A stretch of DNA of 64,000 nt, taken from Marinilabiliaceae bacterium. Lineage in GTDB: Bacteria; Bacteroidota; Bacteroidia; Bacteroidales; Marinilabiliaceae. The notes under the pieces are model-generated. The model was not told where the DNA came from and made no database searches. It saw only the letters and a list, made by a program, of their open reading frames with translations. The stretch spans positions 1-64,000 of the forward strand of contig JABUTU010000082.1 in assembly GCA_021443545.1 (NCBI GenBank), given 5' to 3'. The position numbers and the translations under genes are program-made. Shown here in pieces: positions 19,030 through 28,193 of the stretch (position 1 is its first letter; the number at the start of each line of letters is the position of its first letter).

Positions 19030-20267
19030 TGATAGAATTTAAGAAAAGAACTCTCGCAAATGGTTTGCAGGTAGTCGTTTCAGAGGACCATACGACGCCA
19101 ATGGTTTCGTTGAATGTAATGTATTTAGCTGGAGCACGAAATGAAAATCCTTTAAAGACGGGTTATGCTCATATGCTTGAACATTGTATGTTTACTGGGA
19201 CAGAGAGTGTCCCAAATTACGATGAGTTACTACAGAGATGCGGAGCTACCAATAACGCCTATACAACGAATGACGTTACAAATTACTATATAACCATACC
19301 AAGCGATAATGTTGAGGTTGCATTCTATATAGAGAGCGACCGAATGATGAATCTGGCATTTTTCGAGGAGGGATTTCAGACGCAGCGAAGTGTTGTTATG
19401 GAGGAGATGAAGCAACGTTGTCTCAATGCCCCATATGGTGATATACAGGAGTTGATGCGTGGTATGATATATAAGGTTCATCCATATCGATGGTCAACAA
19501 TTGGTTTGTCACTTCAGACATTAGCTGACGCAAAGATTGACGACTTGCGTAGTTTCTACGAGAGTAATTACGCTCCAGATAATGCGATACTATCTATATG
19601 TGGAAATGTAAATGCCGATGAGATGTTTGACATGGCTCAGAAGTATTTCGGAGGAATCAGTCGTCGTTCTAAACGATGTGTCATTCCACAAGAGCCTGAG
19701 CAGATGGAGCGCAGGATTGTTGATGTAGTTCGTAATGTGCCTGCATCGGCAGTAGTCTTGGCGTATCATTCGGGAAATGCCGTGTCGCGAGATGCGTATG
19801 TGGGCGATTTGGCTACCGATTTGCTGGCAGCTGGAGAATCGTCGCTGCTGAATGTCAATCTGGTTCGCAATAAAGGTGTATGTTCACAAGCAGATGCGAT
19901 TGTTAATAATTCTTTCGATCCAGGCTTCCTCTATTTGGTTGCCTTTGCTAAGGATGGATTGCCACTCGAGAGTGTTGCCGACTCTTTGAGGGAGGAGGCA
20001 TTGCGGTTGACAGATTTAGATAATCTCAGCGAGTATGATTTTCAAAAGGTTAAGAATAAGGCTGAATACGAGAAAGTAATGGATCAGATAAAATGCTCGG
20101 ATAAGGCGACTAACCTTGCCATGGCTACGGCATTAGGCGACACGAACTTGATAAATACCGACTTTGAAAAATTCGCATCTGTGACTTTAGAAGAGGTTGC
20201 AGAGTATATCAAACGTACTATTGTTGAGAATAATGAGTCTATTCTCTATTATCGTAAACAAGAATAA
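19029..20267 (+). CDS. M16 family zinc peptidase, catalytic subunit
   Basis: 412 residues. The inverted zinc motif HxxEH is present (HMLEH, 48-52) with the third ligand expected in the downstream VVMEEMKQ helix, so this is the active partner of an M16B pair (processing-peptidase-like). A C-terminal M16 domain (LDNLSEYDFQKVKNKAE) completes the two-domain fold. No signal peptide is evident, so it likely acts in the cytoplasm unless exported by another route. A second M16 protein that lacks HxxEH lies five kilobases downstream in the same run and is a plausible partner. Confidence 0.92.
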   Translation: MIEFKKRTLANGLQVVVSEDHTTPMVSLNVMYLAGARNENPLKTGYAHMLEHCMFTGTESVPNYDELLQRCGATNNAYTTNDVTNYYITIPSDNVEVAFYIESDRMMNLAFFEEGFQTQRSVVMEEMKQRCLNAPYGDIQELMRGMIYKVHPYRWSTIGLSLQTLADAKIDDLRSFYESNYAPDNAILSICGNVNADEMFDMAQKYFGGISRRSKRCVIPQEPEQMERRIVDVVRNVPASAVVLAYHSGNAVSRDAYVGDLATDLLAAGESSLLNVNLVRNKGVCSQADAIVNNSFDPGFLYLVAFAKDGLPLESVADSLREEALRLTDLDNLSEYDFQKVKNKAEYEKVMDQIKCSDKATNLAMATALGDTNLINTDFEKFASVTLEEVAEYIKRTIVENNESILYYRKQE

Positions 20268-20275
20268 TTTTTCGT

Positions 20276-21568
20276 ATGCAACCCTTTATAAGTGTCGGTA
20301 TCCTGCATTCGACAATAATCAAGTTCACTTTTCATGGTTCTTTCATAGGCACTGACGGAGAACGCCTTAGTGGAGATCATGCCATATCTCTCTCTGGACC
20401 GACTCTTACGTTGGATGGACGGTTGATAGAGAAATTACCATCCTTCACTCCAGAAAATAGTGGGTCTTTTTTTGAACTCTATGATGTTGTTATAGGAATC
20501 GGATTTCACTGGCAACAGACAGAAAGTCAGAGGTTTAGTGGCGTTCTGATATTTGTAGAGGAGTATGGCTCGTTGTGGGCAGTAAATAGACTGCCAATTG
20601 AGGATTACCTTTTTTGTGTCATAGCAAGCGAGATGAAGGCTACGTCATCGCTGGAGTTACTTAAGGCTCATGCTGTGGTGTCGCGTTCATGGTTGATAGC
20701 CCAGATAGAGGGTAAGAAGAGGGAAAAATACCGGGATGCGAAGACAACGACGGCAAGTCTGATAAAGTGGTATGACAGAGAGAATCATACGCTTTTCGAC
20801 GTGTGTGCCGATGACCACTGTCAGCGATATCAAGGGTTGACAAGAGCAACTAACAGTGTTGTGCGACAAGCTATTGATGCCACTAAGGGTATGATGCTTG
20901 TTTATCAGGGAGATGTCTGCGATGCAAGATTTTCGAAGTGTTGCGGTGGAATGACAGAGCTATTTGAGACATGCTGGCAACCCGTTCATGTTGATTATCT
21001 TCAGTCGTTTGTGGATAATCCACTAAGACCATCAGGAACACACGACTTGAATCTGACAAGAGAGTCTGATGCCCGAAAGTGGATAGAGATGTCACCGGAT
21101 GCATATTGCAATACGCAAGATGAGGTTGTTCTGCGACAAATCCTCAATGATTATGATGTCGAAACAACACCACAGATGTACAGATGGAAAATTCAATATT
21201 CCAGAAGGGAATTGTCGGAACTGATAGAGAGAAAGATGCAGCTTGGCATAGGAGAAGTTCGACATATTGAACCTGTCAAACGAGGTCCGAGCGCGCGCAT
21301 TGAAGAGCTACGTATAGAGGGAACAAATAGAACAGTTGTCATAGGCAAGGAACTCGAGATACGAAAGGCTCTGAGTGATAGCCATCTTCAGAGTTCAGCA
21401 TTTGTCGTTGATGAGGTCGGTGATACCTTTGTTCTGAAGGGTGCAGGCTGGGGACATGGAGTTGGTATGTGTCAGGTTGGCGCTGCAATGATGGCTCATA
21501 AGGGGATGACGTATAGAACAATATTGTTTCACTATTTCCGAAGGGCTCAGATTGAAGTCAGATGGTAA
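20276..21568 (+). CDS. SpoIID/LytB domain protein (predicted peptidoglycan-active)
   Basis: 430 residues. The SpoIID core is recognisable: LPIEDYLFCVIASEMK (106-121) with the conserved Glu119 that is catalytic in the lytic transglycosylase SpoIID, AHAVVSRSWL, and the C-terminal GWGHGVGMCQVGA motif followed by HYFRRAQIEV. A Cys-rich insert (CADDHCQRY, FSKCCGGM) sits in the middle. In spore formers the family cuts peptidoglycan; Bacteroidota do not sporulate, so the role here is more likely cell-wall or glycan turnover. No signal peptide is obvious. Its end overlaps the miaA start by seven bases. Confidence 0.88.
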   Translation: MQPFISVGILHSTIIKFTFHGSFIGTDGERLSGDHAISLSGPTLTLDGRLIEKLPSFTPENSGSFFELYDVVIGIGFHWQQTESQRFSGVLIFVEEYGSLWAVNRLPIEDYLFCVIASEMKATSSLELLKAHAVVSRSWLIAQIEGKKREKYRDAKTTTASLIKWYDRENHTLFDVCADDHCQRYQGLTRATNSVVRQAIDATKGMMLVYQGDVCDARFSKCCGGMTELFETCWQPVHVDYLQSFVDNPLRPSGTHDLNLTRESDARKWIEMSPDAYCNTQDEVVLRQILNDYDVETTPQMYRWKIQYSRRELSELIERKMQLGIGEVRHIEPVKRGPSARIEELRIEGTNRTVVIGKELEIRKALSDSHLQSSAFVVDEVGDTFVLKGAGWGHGVGMCQVGAAMMAHKGMTYRTILFHYFRRAQIEVRW

Positions 21569-22470
21569 AGCGCAGACGAGTAACAATATTAACAGGTCCC
21601 ACAGCAGTCGGAAAGACAGAACTCTCCATCTTGTTGGCAGAGCATATGGGATGTCCTATTATATCTGCAGATAGTCGACAGGTATATCGAGGTATGGCTA
21701 TTGGAACGGCACAACCCGATGAGCAATCTCTAAGAAGGGTTAAACACCATCTTGTGGGGTGTCGTGACGTAGAGCAGTATTATAGTGCGTACGAATTTGA
21801 GATGGATGCATTGCGGCTGCTTGAGGAGGTTTGGGCAACGGGTTGTGATGAAGCTCTTGTTACGGGAGGTTCAATGATGTATATAGATGCTCTGTGCGGT
21901 AAGATTGATGACATTCCGACTATTAGTGATGATGTCCGACAGAAAACGTGGGAGGAGTTTGAGCGGTGTGGCCTAATGCATATGGTTGAGTTGTTGGAAT
22001 GTCTTGACCCAGAATATGCAAAAGTCGTTGATGCTAAAAATGCCAAAAGAGTTGTTCATGCCATCGAGATATGTCGTCAGTCAGGAACAACCTACACATC
22101 TCTTCGTACGGGAAAACATAAAGAACGACCTTTTGAGATTCGGCTTGTTGCACTTCAACGTGAACGCTCTGAACTTTTTGAACGTATTGGAGCGAGAGTA
22201 GAACAGATGATGGATATGGGACTTGAGGATGAGGCTCGATTACTACTGCCAAAACGTGAACTTAATGCTCTTAATACTGTAGGCTATAAGGAGATGTTTG
22301 CGTATTTTGATGGTGAAATGTCATTTAGGGAGGCCAAGGAGAGGATAAAGAAGAACACGCGTGTGTATGCGAAGAAGCAGATGACATGGTTTGTGAAAAA
22401 TCCATTATATGAGTGGTATGATGCATCCGAGAATAGTAGTAAATTAGCAGATAGAATTTTAGGTAAATAG
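21562..22470 (+). CDS. miaA: tRNA dimethylallyltransferase
   Basis: Adds a dimethylallyl group to A37 of tRNAs that read codons starting with U. The 302-residue protein has the P-loop GPTAVGKT (12-19), ISADSRQVYRGMAIGTAQP, the GGSMMYIDAL motif, and QxxGTTYTSLR and RVYAKKQMTWF near the end. Length and motifs are normal. ATG 21562 lies within the end of the SpoIID-like gene, suggesting coupled translation. Confidence 0.96.
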   Translation: MVKRRRVTILTGPTAVGKTELSILLAEHMGCPIISADSRQVYRGMAIGTAQPDEQSLRRVKHHLVGCRDVEQYYSAYEFEMDALRLLEEVWATGCDEALVTGGSMMYIDALCGKIDDIPTISDDVRQKTWEEFERCGLMHMVELLECLDPEYAKVVDAKNAKRVVHAIEICRQSGTTYTSLRTGKHKERPFEIRLVALQRERSELFERIGARVEQMMDMGLEDEARLLLPKRELNALNTVGYKEMFAYFDGEMSFREAKERIKKNTRVYAKKQMTWFVKNPLYEWYDASENSSKLADRILGK

Positions 22471-22474
22471 GTAT

Positions 22475-23791
22475 ATGAAGAGTATAAAGCAACAGCTTGA
22501 GAAGAGCGGAGTTGAAGATTATATTTTTGTCCATCTTGACGATTCAGAGATTGTTGTTGACGACGATGAGCGTTCGGCGTTGGTGAGGCTGGTAAAGGAG
22601 AGAGGTTGTGTTTTGTGTTATTCTGATTTTTCGGAAGATCGAGGTGATGTAGTTGAGCAACACCCCTTGGCAAACTATCAAGTGGGTTCAGTAAGAGATG
22701 ATTTCGATTTTGGTTCGTTGGTTCTTGTAGAACGAAAAAAACTTGAACAAGCGATTGCCATTTCTGATTCTGAAGGTGCGTATATGAGCGCATACACGGA
22801 GTTTTATGCCGTCCGATTAGCTTTGTCGAGATTGGGGGAGATATATCATGATGCAAATTTCCGATATCTACGTCGCCCCGAGATTGTTGATGGTAGGACT
22901 TCTGGTGAGAAGCAATTCGATTATGTGAACCCTCGAAACAGGGAGGTTCAGATTGAGTGTGAGCAGATTGTTACCCGTCATTTGAAGTCGATAGGAGCTT
23001 ATATAGAAGCTGATAGTTTGCAGAGCTTTGACGAAAAATCGGATGTCACATGCTACCCAGTTGAGGCCTCTGTGGTAATACCCGTTTACAATCGAAGTCG
23101 TACAATAGCTGATGCAGTTAATTCAGCACTTAGTCAGAAGACAGATTTTGAGTTTAATGTCATAGTTGTTGACAACGGAAGTAATGACGGGACAAGTGAG
23201 ATACTCGATAGTCTGACGAAAAAAATACCAGCAGGAAGACTCGAAGTTATTCATCCTGACACGTCAGAGAAGTTGGGTATAGGTGGCTGTTGGATGAAGG
23301 CTGTAAACTCTCACTATTGCGGACGTTATGCTGTCCAGTTGGATAGTGATGATTTATATGAGAGCGATGCAACACTGCAATGCATTGTTGATATGTTTAG
23401 AACGACTAAGGGAGCAATGGTAATTGGGTCGTACCGTCTCGTTGATATGCAATGTAATCCGTTGTCAGATAGTATTATAGATCATAGAGAGTGGACGGAT
23501 GCTAATGGACATAATAATGCCTTGCGTATAAATGGGCTGGGAGCACCGAGGGCCTTTAGGACCTGCTTGCTTCGTCAATGTCCGATGCCTAATGTTAGCT
23601 ATGGAGAGGATTATGCTGCTGGTTTGCGTTTTACCCGAGAATATAAGATAGGTCGTATTATGGATAGTCTATATCTGTGTCGACGATGGGAGGGAAATAC
23701 TGACGCTTGTCTGACTCCTGAGAAGGTGACGATTAATAATGAGTATAAAGATTCGTTGAGAACAGCAGAAATTTTAGCACGAACCCGATGA
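22475..23791 (+). CDS. Family 2 glycosyltransferase with duplicated GT-A-like half
   Basis: 438 residues. Residues about 195-320 form a GT2 (GT-A) domain: ASVVIPVYNRSRTIADAVNSALSQ, VVDNGSNDGT, and the metal-binding DSDD. The N-terminal 170 residues resemble the acceptor-side half of another GT-A fold (CVLCYSDFSED, VRDDFDFGSLVLVE) but lack the nucleotide-binding start. The end overlaps the next gene by four bases (ATGA), so the two products are probably made together. Donor and acceptor sugars are unknown. Confidence 0.88.
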   Translation: MKSIKQQLEKSGVEDYIFVHLDDSEIVVDDDERSALVRLVKERGCVLCYSDFSEDRGDVVEQHPLANYQVGSVRDDFDFGSLVLVERKKLEQAIAISDSEGAYMSAYTEFYAVRLALSRLGEIYHDANFRYLRRPEIVDGRTSGEKQFDYVNPRNREVQIECEQIVTRHLKSIGAYIEADSLQSFDEKSDVTCYPVEASVVIPVYNRSRTIADAVNSALSQKTDFEFNVIVVDNGSNDGTSEILDSLTKKIPAGRLEVIHPDTSEKLGIGGCWMKAVNSHYCGRYAVQLDSDDLYESDATLQCIVDMFRTTKGAMVIGSYRLVDMQCNPLSDSIIDHREWTDANGHNNALRINGLGAPRAFRTCLLRQCPMPNVSYGEDYAAGLRFTREYKIGRIMDSLYLCRRWEGNTDACLTPEKVTINNEYKDSLRTAEILARTR

Positions 23792-24633
23792 TTGACTATA
23801 AGGAGTTGTATATGCGACAGCTATCTATTGGTGGTAGGTGGCAAGAGATGCTTAGAGATGTTCGACGTAGAAGTGTCATTGTAGATGGATTTCCGTATGT
23901 CATTCAATGGAACGCCAGTCGTGTCAGATCTACCATGGCAAATGTTGCGTCGGCGTCCTCTCAAAGTGTCGTGCTTTGTCCGCTCTGTTTAGCATCGCGA
24001 CCGAAAGATCAATTCTCTTTGCCGTGGTGTAACTCAGCGACAGGAAATAGCTTTGAGGTGCTTGTAAACCCATATCCAATCTTTCGTCATCACCTTACTA
24101 TAGTTTCTGTTGACCATAGAGAACAACATATTGATTTTCTGGATATGTGGTGCATGGCGAGGGAACTGGGAGAGGGCGTTGCATTGTTCTTCAATGGGGC
24201 TAAGTGTGGTTCCTCTATACCTGGACATATGCATTATCAAGCAGTTCCTGCTGACGAATTGCCATTGTTTAAGGAGGGAGTAGAATTTGCGAAAGAGAGG
24301 TCTTTTGTCTTTTCAACTGACAGTCCAGAGAAGGCAAAGCTGATGTTTGATTGCTTTATGAAGAGTATTGGGAGAAGTGATGATAATTTGATTAATGTAA
24401 TAGCAACGTATCAACATAAGGCATCAGAGGTAGTTACGTTTGTGATTTTTCCCAGAAAAACTCTTCGTCCATGGCAGTATTCAGCTGCGGACGAAGATAG
24501 CAAGTTGCTGGTGAGTCCCGCAACAGTAGAGGTCTCTGGTGTCATAGTGACTCCAGATGAGAGGACTTTTAATAGAATTACAGCTGATGATGTTAGAGAT
24601 ATAATCAGTCAGGTAAGTGAAAAGGTGAAATAA
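23788..24633 (+). CDS. DUF4922 protein, HIT-like nucleotidyl phosphorylase fold
   Basis: 281 residues. Shows a zinc-type CPLC (Cys64, Cys67) and the active-site pattern HMHYQ (147-151) preceded by CGSSIPG, which matches the HxHxQ signature of GalT, Ap4A phosphorylase and plant GDP-galactose phosphorylase. Family knowledge thus suggests transfer of a nucleoside monophosphate between phosphate and a sugar phosphate or nucleotide. The start codon overlaps the end of the glycosyltransferase gene, which supports a joint role, for instance in recycling or supplying a nucleotide sugar. The substrate is inference only. Confidence 0.82.
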   Translation: MIDYKELYMRQLSIGGRWQEMLRDVRRRSVIVDGFPYVIQWNASRVRSTMANVASASSQSVVLCPLCLASRPKDQFSLPWCNSATGNSFEVLVNPYPIFRHHLTIVSVDHREQHIDFLDMWCMARELGEGVALFFNGAKCGSSIPGHMHYQAVPADELPLFKEGVEFAKERSFVFSTDSPEKAKLMFDCFMKSIGRSDDNLINVIATYQHKASEVVTFVIFPRKTLRPWQYSAADEDSKLLVSPATVEVSGVIVTPDERTFNRITADDVRDIISQVSEKVK

Positions 24634-24644
24634 CATAATCGAAT

Positions 24645-25916
24645 ATGGAATTGAAAATACACCCTACAAGACTTCCGTTGATTCCCGATTTTGAGAGAAG
24701 TCAGTTTTCGAATGGGTTGACGGTCAGAGTATTGCCCGATTTGTCTCAGGAGCTGATAAAAATGGTCCTGACAGTAAAGGCAGGCTCCATACATAGTGCA
24801 AACAAAGTAGCAGCAGAGTTCAGCGCTTTAGTTATTGAGAAGGGATCGACAACGCGTTCTGCGAATCTAATAGCTCAGGAACTTGATTACTATGGAGTCG
24901 TTTTTAATCAGGCTGTGACCCAGACTTTTTTCAGATTTAGCATTCAGTGTTTGCGTAAGCATTTCAGAGATGTCTTGCCGATAGTAGCAGATTTCATTCT
25001 TCATCCGACATACCCTGAGTCAGAAGTTAAGTTGTATGCAGAGCAGTCGAAGGTAAATTATCGTGTTTCGAGGATGCGACCAGGAAGAGTTGTATTAGAT
25101 GCGATGACATCAGACTATTTTGCTGAAAATTCTCCATTTGGCAGAGTTACAAAAGAAGAGGATTATGATAGTATTAATGTTCAGGATATAAGGGATTATC
25201 AAGCAAAAGTCTTCCGTCCCGACATTTCAATATTGTCGCTTGGTGGGTGTCTCGGAGCAGAGGAACTGAAATACATTGAGCACTATTTTGGAGAGAATAG
25301 CTGGGAAAGACCCGCAGAGCCTTTTGATAATAAAATAGATGTCGCATTGCGACCAGTAAGTCAGCGTTATCGTCATATAGATATGCCTGATGCTCAGCAA
25401 GCTTCTGTTATGTTTTGTCTGCCAATGATAGAACAAGGAGACAAAGATTATCCAGCAATGTATGTGACAGATTATATATTAGGAGGAGGTACACTCTCTT
25501 CGCGACTGATGAGTAATATCAGAGAAAAGAAGGGGCTGACTTATGGAATACAATCGTATATAAACGGCAATTGTTATTGGAGTAGACATAATATTGTCAG
25601 TGAGGTCAATCGTGATAAAGTGGGAGTTGTTATAGATGAGGTTTCAAATGAGATACGACGTATGCAAGAGGAACTTGTACCCGAAGATGAATTGGCAATG
25701 TCGTTAGCGACGCTGAAGGGCTCTTTCCTCTCGGATTTTGATGGGACGCTCTCGTGTTTCGACTCAATGATTCCGATGATGGATGGATTCGGACTGACGG
25801 AGGAAGATATACGTCGACGTCATGCCGTGTTAGAGACGATTACTTCTGAAGATATAATGCGATGCGCTCAATCGTACTATAATGTAGATGGATATAGAAT
25901 TATATCGGCAGGATAG
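24645..25916 (+). CDS. M16 family peptidase-like subunit lacking the zinc motif
   Basis: 423 residues with the two-domain M16 fold. Where HxxEH is expected the sequence reads AAEFSALVIEKG, so the zinc site is absent and the protein should be the non-catalytic partner of an M16B dimer. Other family features remain, such as YILGGGTLSSRLMSNIREKKGLTYGI. The upstream catalytic M16 protein (19029-20267) is the likely partner. It ends the seven-gene run; no hairpin terminator is seen after it. Confidence 0.9.
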   Translation: MELKIHPTRLPLIPDFERSQFSNGLTVRVLPDLSQELIKMVLTVKAGSIHSANKVAAEFSALVIEKGSTTRSANLIAQELDYYGVVFNQAVTQTFFRFSIQCLRKHFRDVLPIVADFILHPTYPESEVKLYAEQSKVNYRVSRMRPGRVVLDAMTSDYFAENSPFGRVTKEEDYDSINVQDIRDYQAKVFRPDISILSLGGCLGAEELKYIEHYFGENSWERPAEPFDNKIDVALRPVSQRYRHIDMPDAQQASVMFCLPMIEQGDKDYPAMYVTDYILGGGTLSSRLMSNIREKKGLTYGIQSYINGNCYWSRHNIVSEVNRDKVGVVIDEVSNEIRRMQEELVPEDELAMSLATLKGSFLSDFDGTLSCFDSMIPMMDGFGLTEEDIRRRHAVLETITSEDIMRCAQSYYNVDGYRIISAG

Positions 25917-25923
25917 ATGATGC

Positions 25924-25954
25924 TTTGAAATTTCGTATATATTAACTATTTTTG
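25924..25954 (+). promoter_or_regulatory. trpB2 promoter
   Basis: TTTG at 25924-25927 and TATTTTTG at 25947-25954 match both consensus boxes, 23 bases apart start to start, 38 bases before the ATG. No Trp-rich leader peptide and no hairpin lie between promoter and gene. Confidence 0.72.
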
Positions 25955-25992
25955 CGCGATTTTTATACGAATTTAAGTCAATTAATATCAAT

Positions 25993-27369
25993 ATGTCAAA
26001 GCAAGAGATACCTTATAAGATATACCTTTCTGAGGAGGAGATGCCTAAAGAGTGGTATAGTATTCGTGCTGATATGAAGAAAAAACCAGCACCACTCCTT
26101 AACCCTGCAACGCTAAAGCCATTGACTGCCGACGAGTTGAGTGTTGTTTTTTGTCGTGAATTAGTTGAGCAAGAACTGGATGAGAATACCGCTTTGTTTC
26201 CTATCCCTGAAGAGATTCGGAATTTCTATAAGATGTATCGACCTTCGCCAGTTGTGCGTGCCTATTGTTTGGAGAAAAAACTAAACACGCCTGCTGAGAT
26301 TTACTATAAGTTTGAGGGAAATAATACATCAGGAAGTCATAAGCTTAATTCAGCTATAGCGCAGGCTTATTATGCAAAGAAACAGGGTCTTAAGGGCGTG
26401 ACCACCGAGACGGGTGCTGGACAATGGGGCACAGCTTTGTCTATGGCGTGTGCTTACCTTGGTCTCGACTGTAAGGTCTTCATGGTAAAGTGCTCGTATG
26501 AGCAGAAGCCATTCCGTCGTGAGGTAATGCGTACCTATGGAGCGTCTGTGACTCCTTCTCCATCGGATACTACTGAGATTGGCCGCAAGATTCTTGCAGA
26601 GTTCCCTGGAACAACAGGTAGTCTTGGTTGTGCTATATCAGAGGCAGTGGAGGTAGCAACTCACACAGAAGGATATCGATATGTGCTTGGCAGTGTACTA
26701 AATCAGGTTCTTTTGCATCAGAGCATAATAGGCTTGGAGGCTAAGAAGGCTCTTGATAAGTATGATATCGTGCCCGACATCATCATCGGGTGTGCTGGTG
26801 GTGGTTCAAATCTCGGCGGCTTGATTTCGCCTTTCATGGGTCAGAAATTGCGTGGGGAACAGGATTATCGCATTATAGCAGTGGAACCAGCATCGTGCCC
26901 AAGCTTCACTCGTGGTAAATATGCTTATGACTTCTGCGATACGGGTCAAATCTGTCCTCTCGCTAAGATGTATACTCTTGGTAGTGGTTTTATTCCATCT
27001 GCAAGTCATGCTGGTGGTCTTCGCTTCCATGGTATGTGTCCTACACTCTCGGAGTTGTATGACCAGGGTATGATGGAGGCGGTAGCAGTCGAACAGACGA
27101 GTGTTTTTGAGGCAGCCGAGATGTTTGCTCGTGTCGAGGGAATCCTACCAGCTCCTGAGAGCTCTCATGCTATCCGTGTTGCTATTGACGAAGCGCTGAA
27201 GTGTAAGGAGACGGGTGAGAAGAAGAAGATTCTCTTCGGCTTGACTGGTACTGGTTATTTCGATCTGGTTGCTTACGAGAAGTATAACAACGGTGTCATG
27301 TCTGATAGCATTCCGACAGATGAGGAGATAGCAAAGGGCTGGGCAACCATGCCAAAAGTCGATTTGTAA
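25993..27369 (+). CDS. trpB: TrpB2-type tryptophan synthase beta chain
   Basis: 458-residue PLP enzyme that joins indole and serine to form tryptophan. Length, the long N-terminal region and ETGAGQWG (Glu139) mark it as TrpB2 rather than the TrpA-dependent TrpB1. The PLP lysine is Lys117 in SGSHKLN, and the phosphate-binding glycine loop GCAGGGSNLGG is present. TrpB2 enzymes generally do not form a tight complex with TrpA and may salvage free indole. It has its own promoter and terminator and lies 18 kb from the trp operon, so it is regulated separately from trpEGDC. Confidence 0.93.
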   Translation: MSKQEIPYKIYLSEEEMPKEWYSIRADMKKKPAPLLNPATLKPLTADELSVVFCRELVEQELDENTALFPIPEEIRNFYKMYRPSPVVRAYCLEKKLNTPAEIYYKFEGNNTSGSHKLNSAIAQAYYAKKQGLKGVTTETGAGQWGTALSMACAYLGLDCKVFMVKCSYEQKPFRREVMRTYGASVTPSPSDTTEIGRKILAEFPGTTGSLGCAISEAVEVATHTEGYRYVLGSVLNQVLLHQSIIGLEAKKALDKYDIVPDIIIGCAGGGSNLGGLISPFMGQKLRGEQDYRIIAVEPASCPSFTRGKYAYDFCDTGQICPLAKMYTLGSGFIPSASHAGGLRFHGMCPTLSELYDQGMMEAVAVEQTSVFEAAEMFARVEGILPAPESSHAIRVAIDEALKCKETGEKKKILFGLTGTGYFDLVAYEKYNNGVMSDSIPTDEEIAKGWATMPKVDL

Positions 27370-27394
27370 GGTTTACAGTCAATAGAAGAAACAA

Positions 27395-27443
27395 CCCCTG
27401 TATTTGTGTCGTGTGACGATACGGATGCAGGGGCTTTCTTTTG
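27395..27443 (+). terminator. trpB2 terminator
   Basis: CCCCTG (27395-27400) pairs with CAGGGG (27428-27433), and the inner arms continue with several A-T, G-C and G-T pairs around a small loop. It is followed by CTTTCTTTT. It lies 25 bases after the trpB2 stop. Confidence 0.75.
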
Positions 27444-27485
27444 GAGATGCCAGTCTCCCGATTGTTGCGATGAGTCATAAAACAA

Positions 27486-27518
27486 ATAATGCGTCATGAA
27501 AAACATGACGCATTATTA
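27486..27518 (-). terminator. efp terminator
   Basis: A perfect 14-bp stem (27486-27499 with 27505-27518) with a 5-base loop, 22 bases after the efp stop. Read on the minus strand it is followed by TTTGTTTT. On the plus strand it has no T tract. Confidence 0.75.
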
Positions 27519-27540
27519 TATTCAGTTATGAATATTTGTC

Positions 27541-28104
27541 TTACTTAACGCGCTCGATGTATGAGCCATCTCGAGTGTCAACAACGATTGTCTCGCCCTG
27601 TTCAATGAAGAGAGGAACCTTGACTGTAGCACCTGTTTCGACAGTTGCAGGTTTGAGAGTGTTGGTTGCTGTATCGCCCTTGAGACCTGGCTCTGTGTAT
27701 GTAATCTTTAGAGCCGTCTTAACAGGCATTTCTGCGAAGAGAACCTGCTCGTTAGAGGCATCGGTTACAACCTCCACAACGTCGCCCTCCTTCATGAAGT
27801 CAGCGCCTGTGACAAGGTCTCTTTGAATTGTAATCTGCTCGAATGTCTCCTGATTCATGAAAACCTCACCTTCGCCATCATTGTAGAGGTACTGACTTGG
27901 ACGACGCTCCACACGAACGTCCTCGAGTTTCTCTCCAATGTTGAAACGACGCTCTAAGACACGACCATCAGTAACACACTTGAGTTTAACACGCATGATA
28001 GTGTTGCCCTTTCCTGGCTTAACATGCAAGAATTCAGTAACGAAGTAAAGTTTGCCATCCAAACGAACGCAAACACCGTTCTTAATATCCTGAGAATTAA
28101 TCAT
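27541..28104 (-). CDS. efp: Translation elongation factor P
   Basis: Relieves ribosomes stalled at proline stretches by entering between the P and E sites. The 187-residue protein has three expected barrels: the N-terminal HVKPGKGN loop with Lys32 at the tip that is modified in some bacteria, then [19 protein letters not shown], and the C-terminal S1-like region ending in [12 protein letters not shown] 28104 (MINSQDI) is the start used by the family; a TTG four codons upstream is less likely. Confidence 0.97.
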   Translation of the reverse strand: MINSQDIKNGVCVRLDGKLYFVTEFLHVKPGKGNTIMRVKLKCVTDGRVLERRFNIGEKLEDVRVERRPSQYLYNDGEGEVFMNQETFEQITIQRDLVTGADFMKEGDVVEVVTDASNEQVLFAEMPVKTALKITYTEPGLKGDTATNTLKPATVETGATVKVPLFIEQGETIVVDTRDGSYIERVK

Positions 28105-28131
28105 AAATAAATGCAATTATATTTTCGTGTG

Positions 28132-28160
28132 CAAAAATACATAATTTTTTGATTAGCAAA
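28132..28160 (-). promoter_or_regulatory. efp promoter
   Basis: On the minus strand TTTG (28160-28157) and TATTTTTG (28139-28132) match the consensus boxes, 21 bases apart start to start, ending 27 bases before the efp ATG. The spacing is slightly short. Confidence 0.6.
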
Positions 28161-28193
28161 TCAATATTGACTCTAATTTTCAGATGTGACAGA

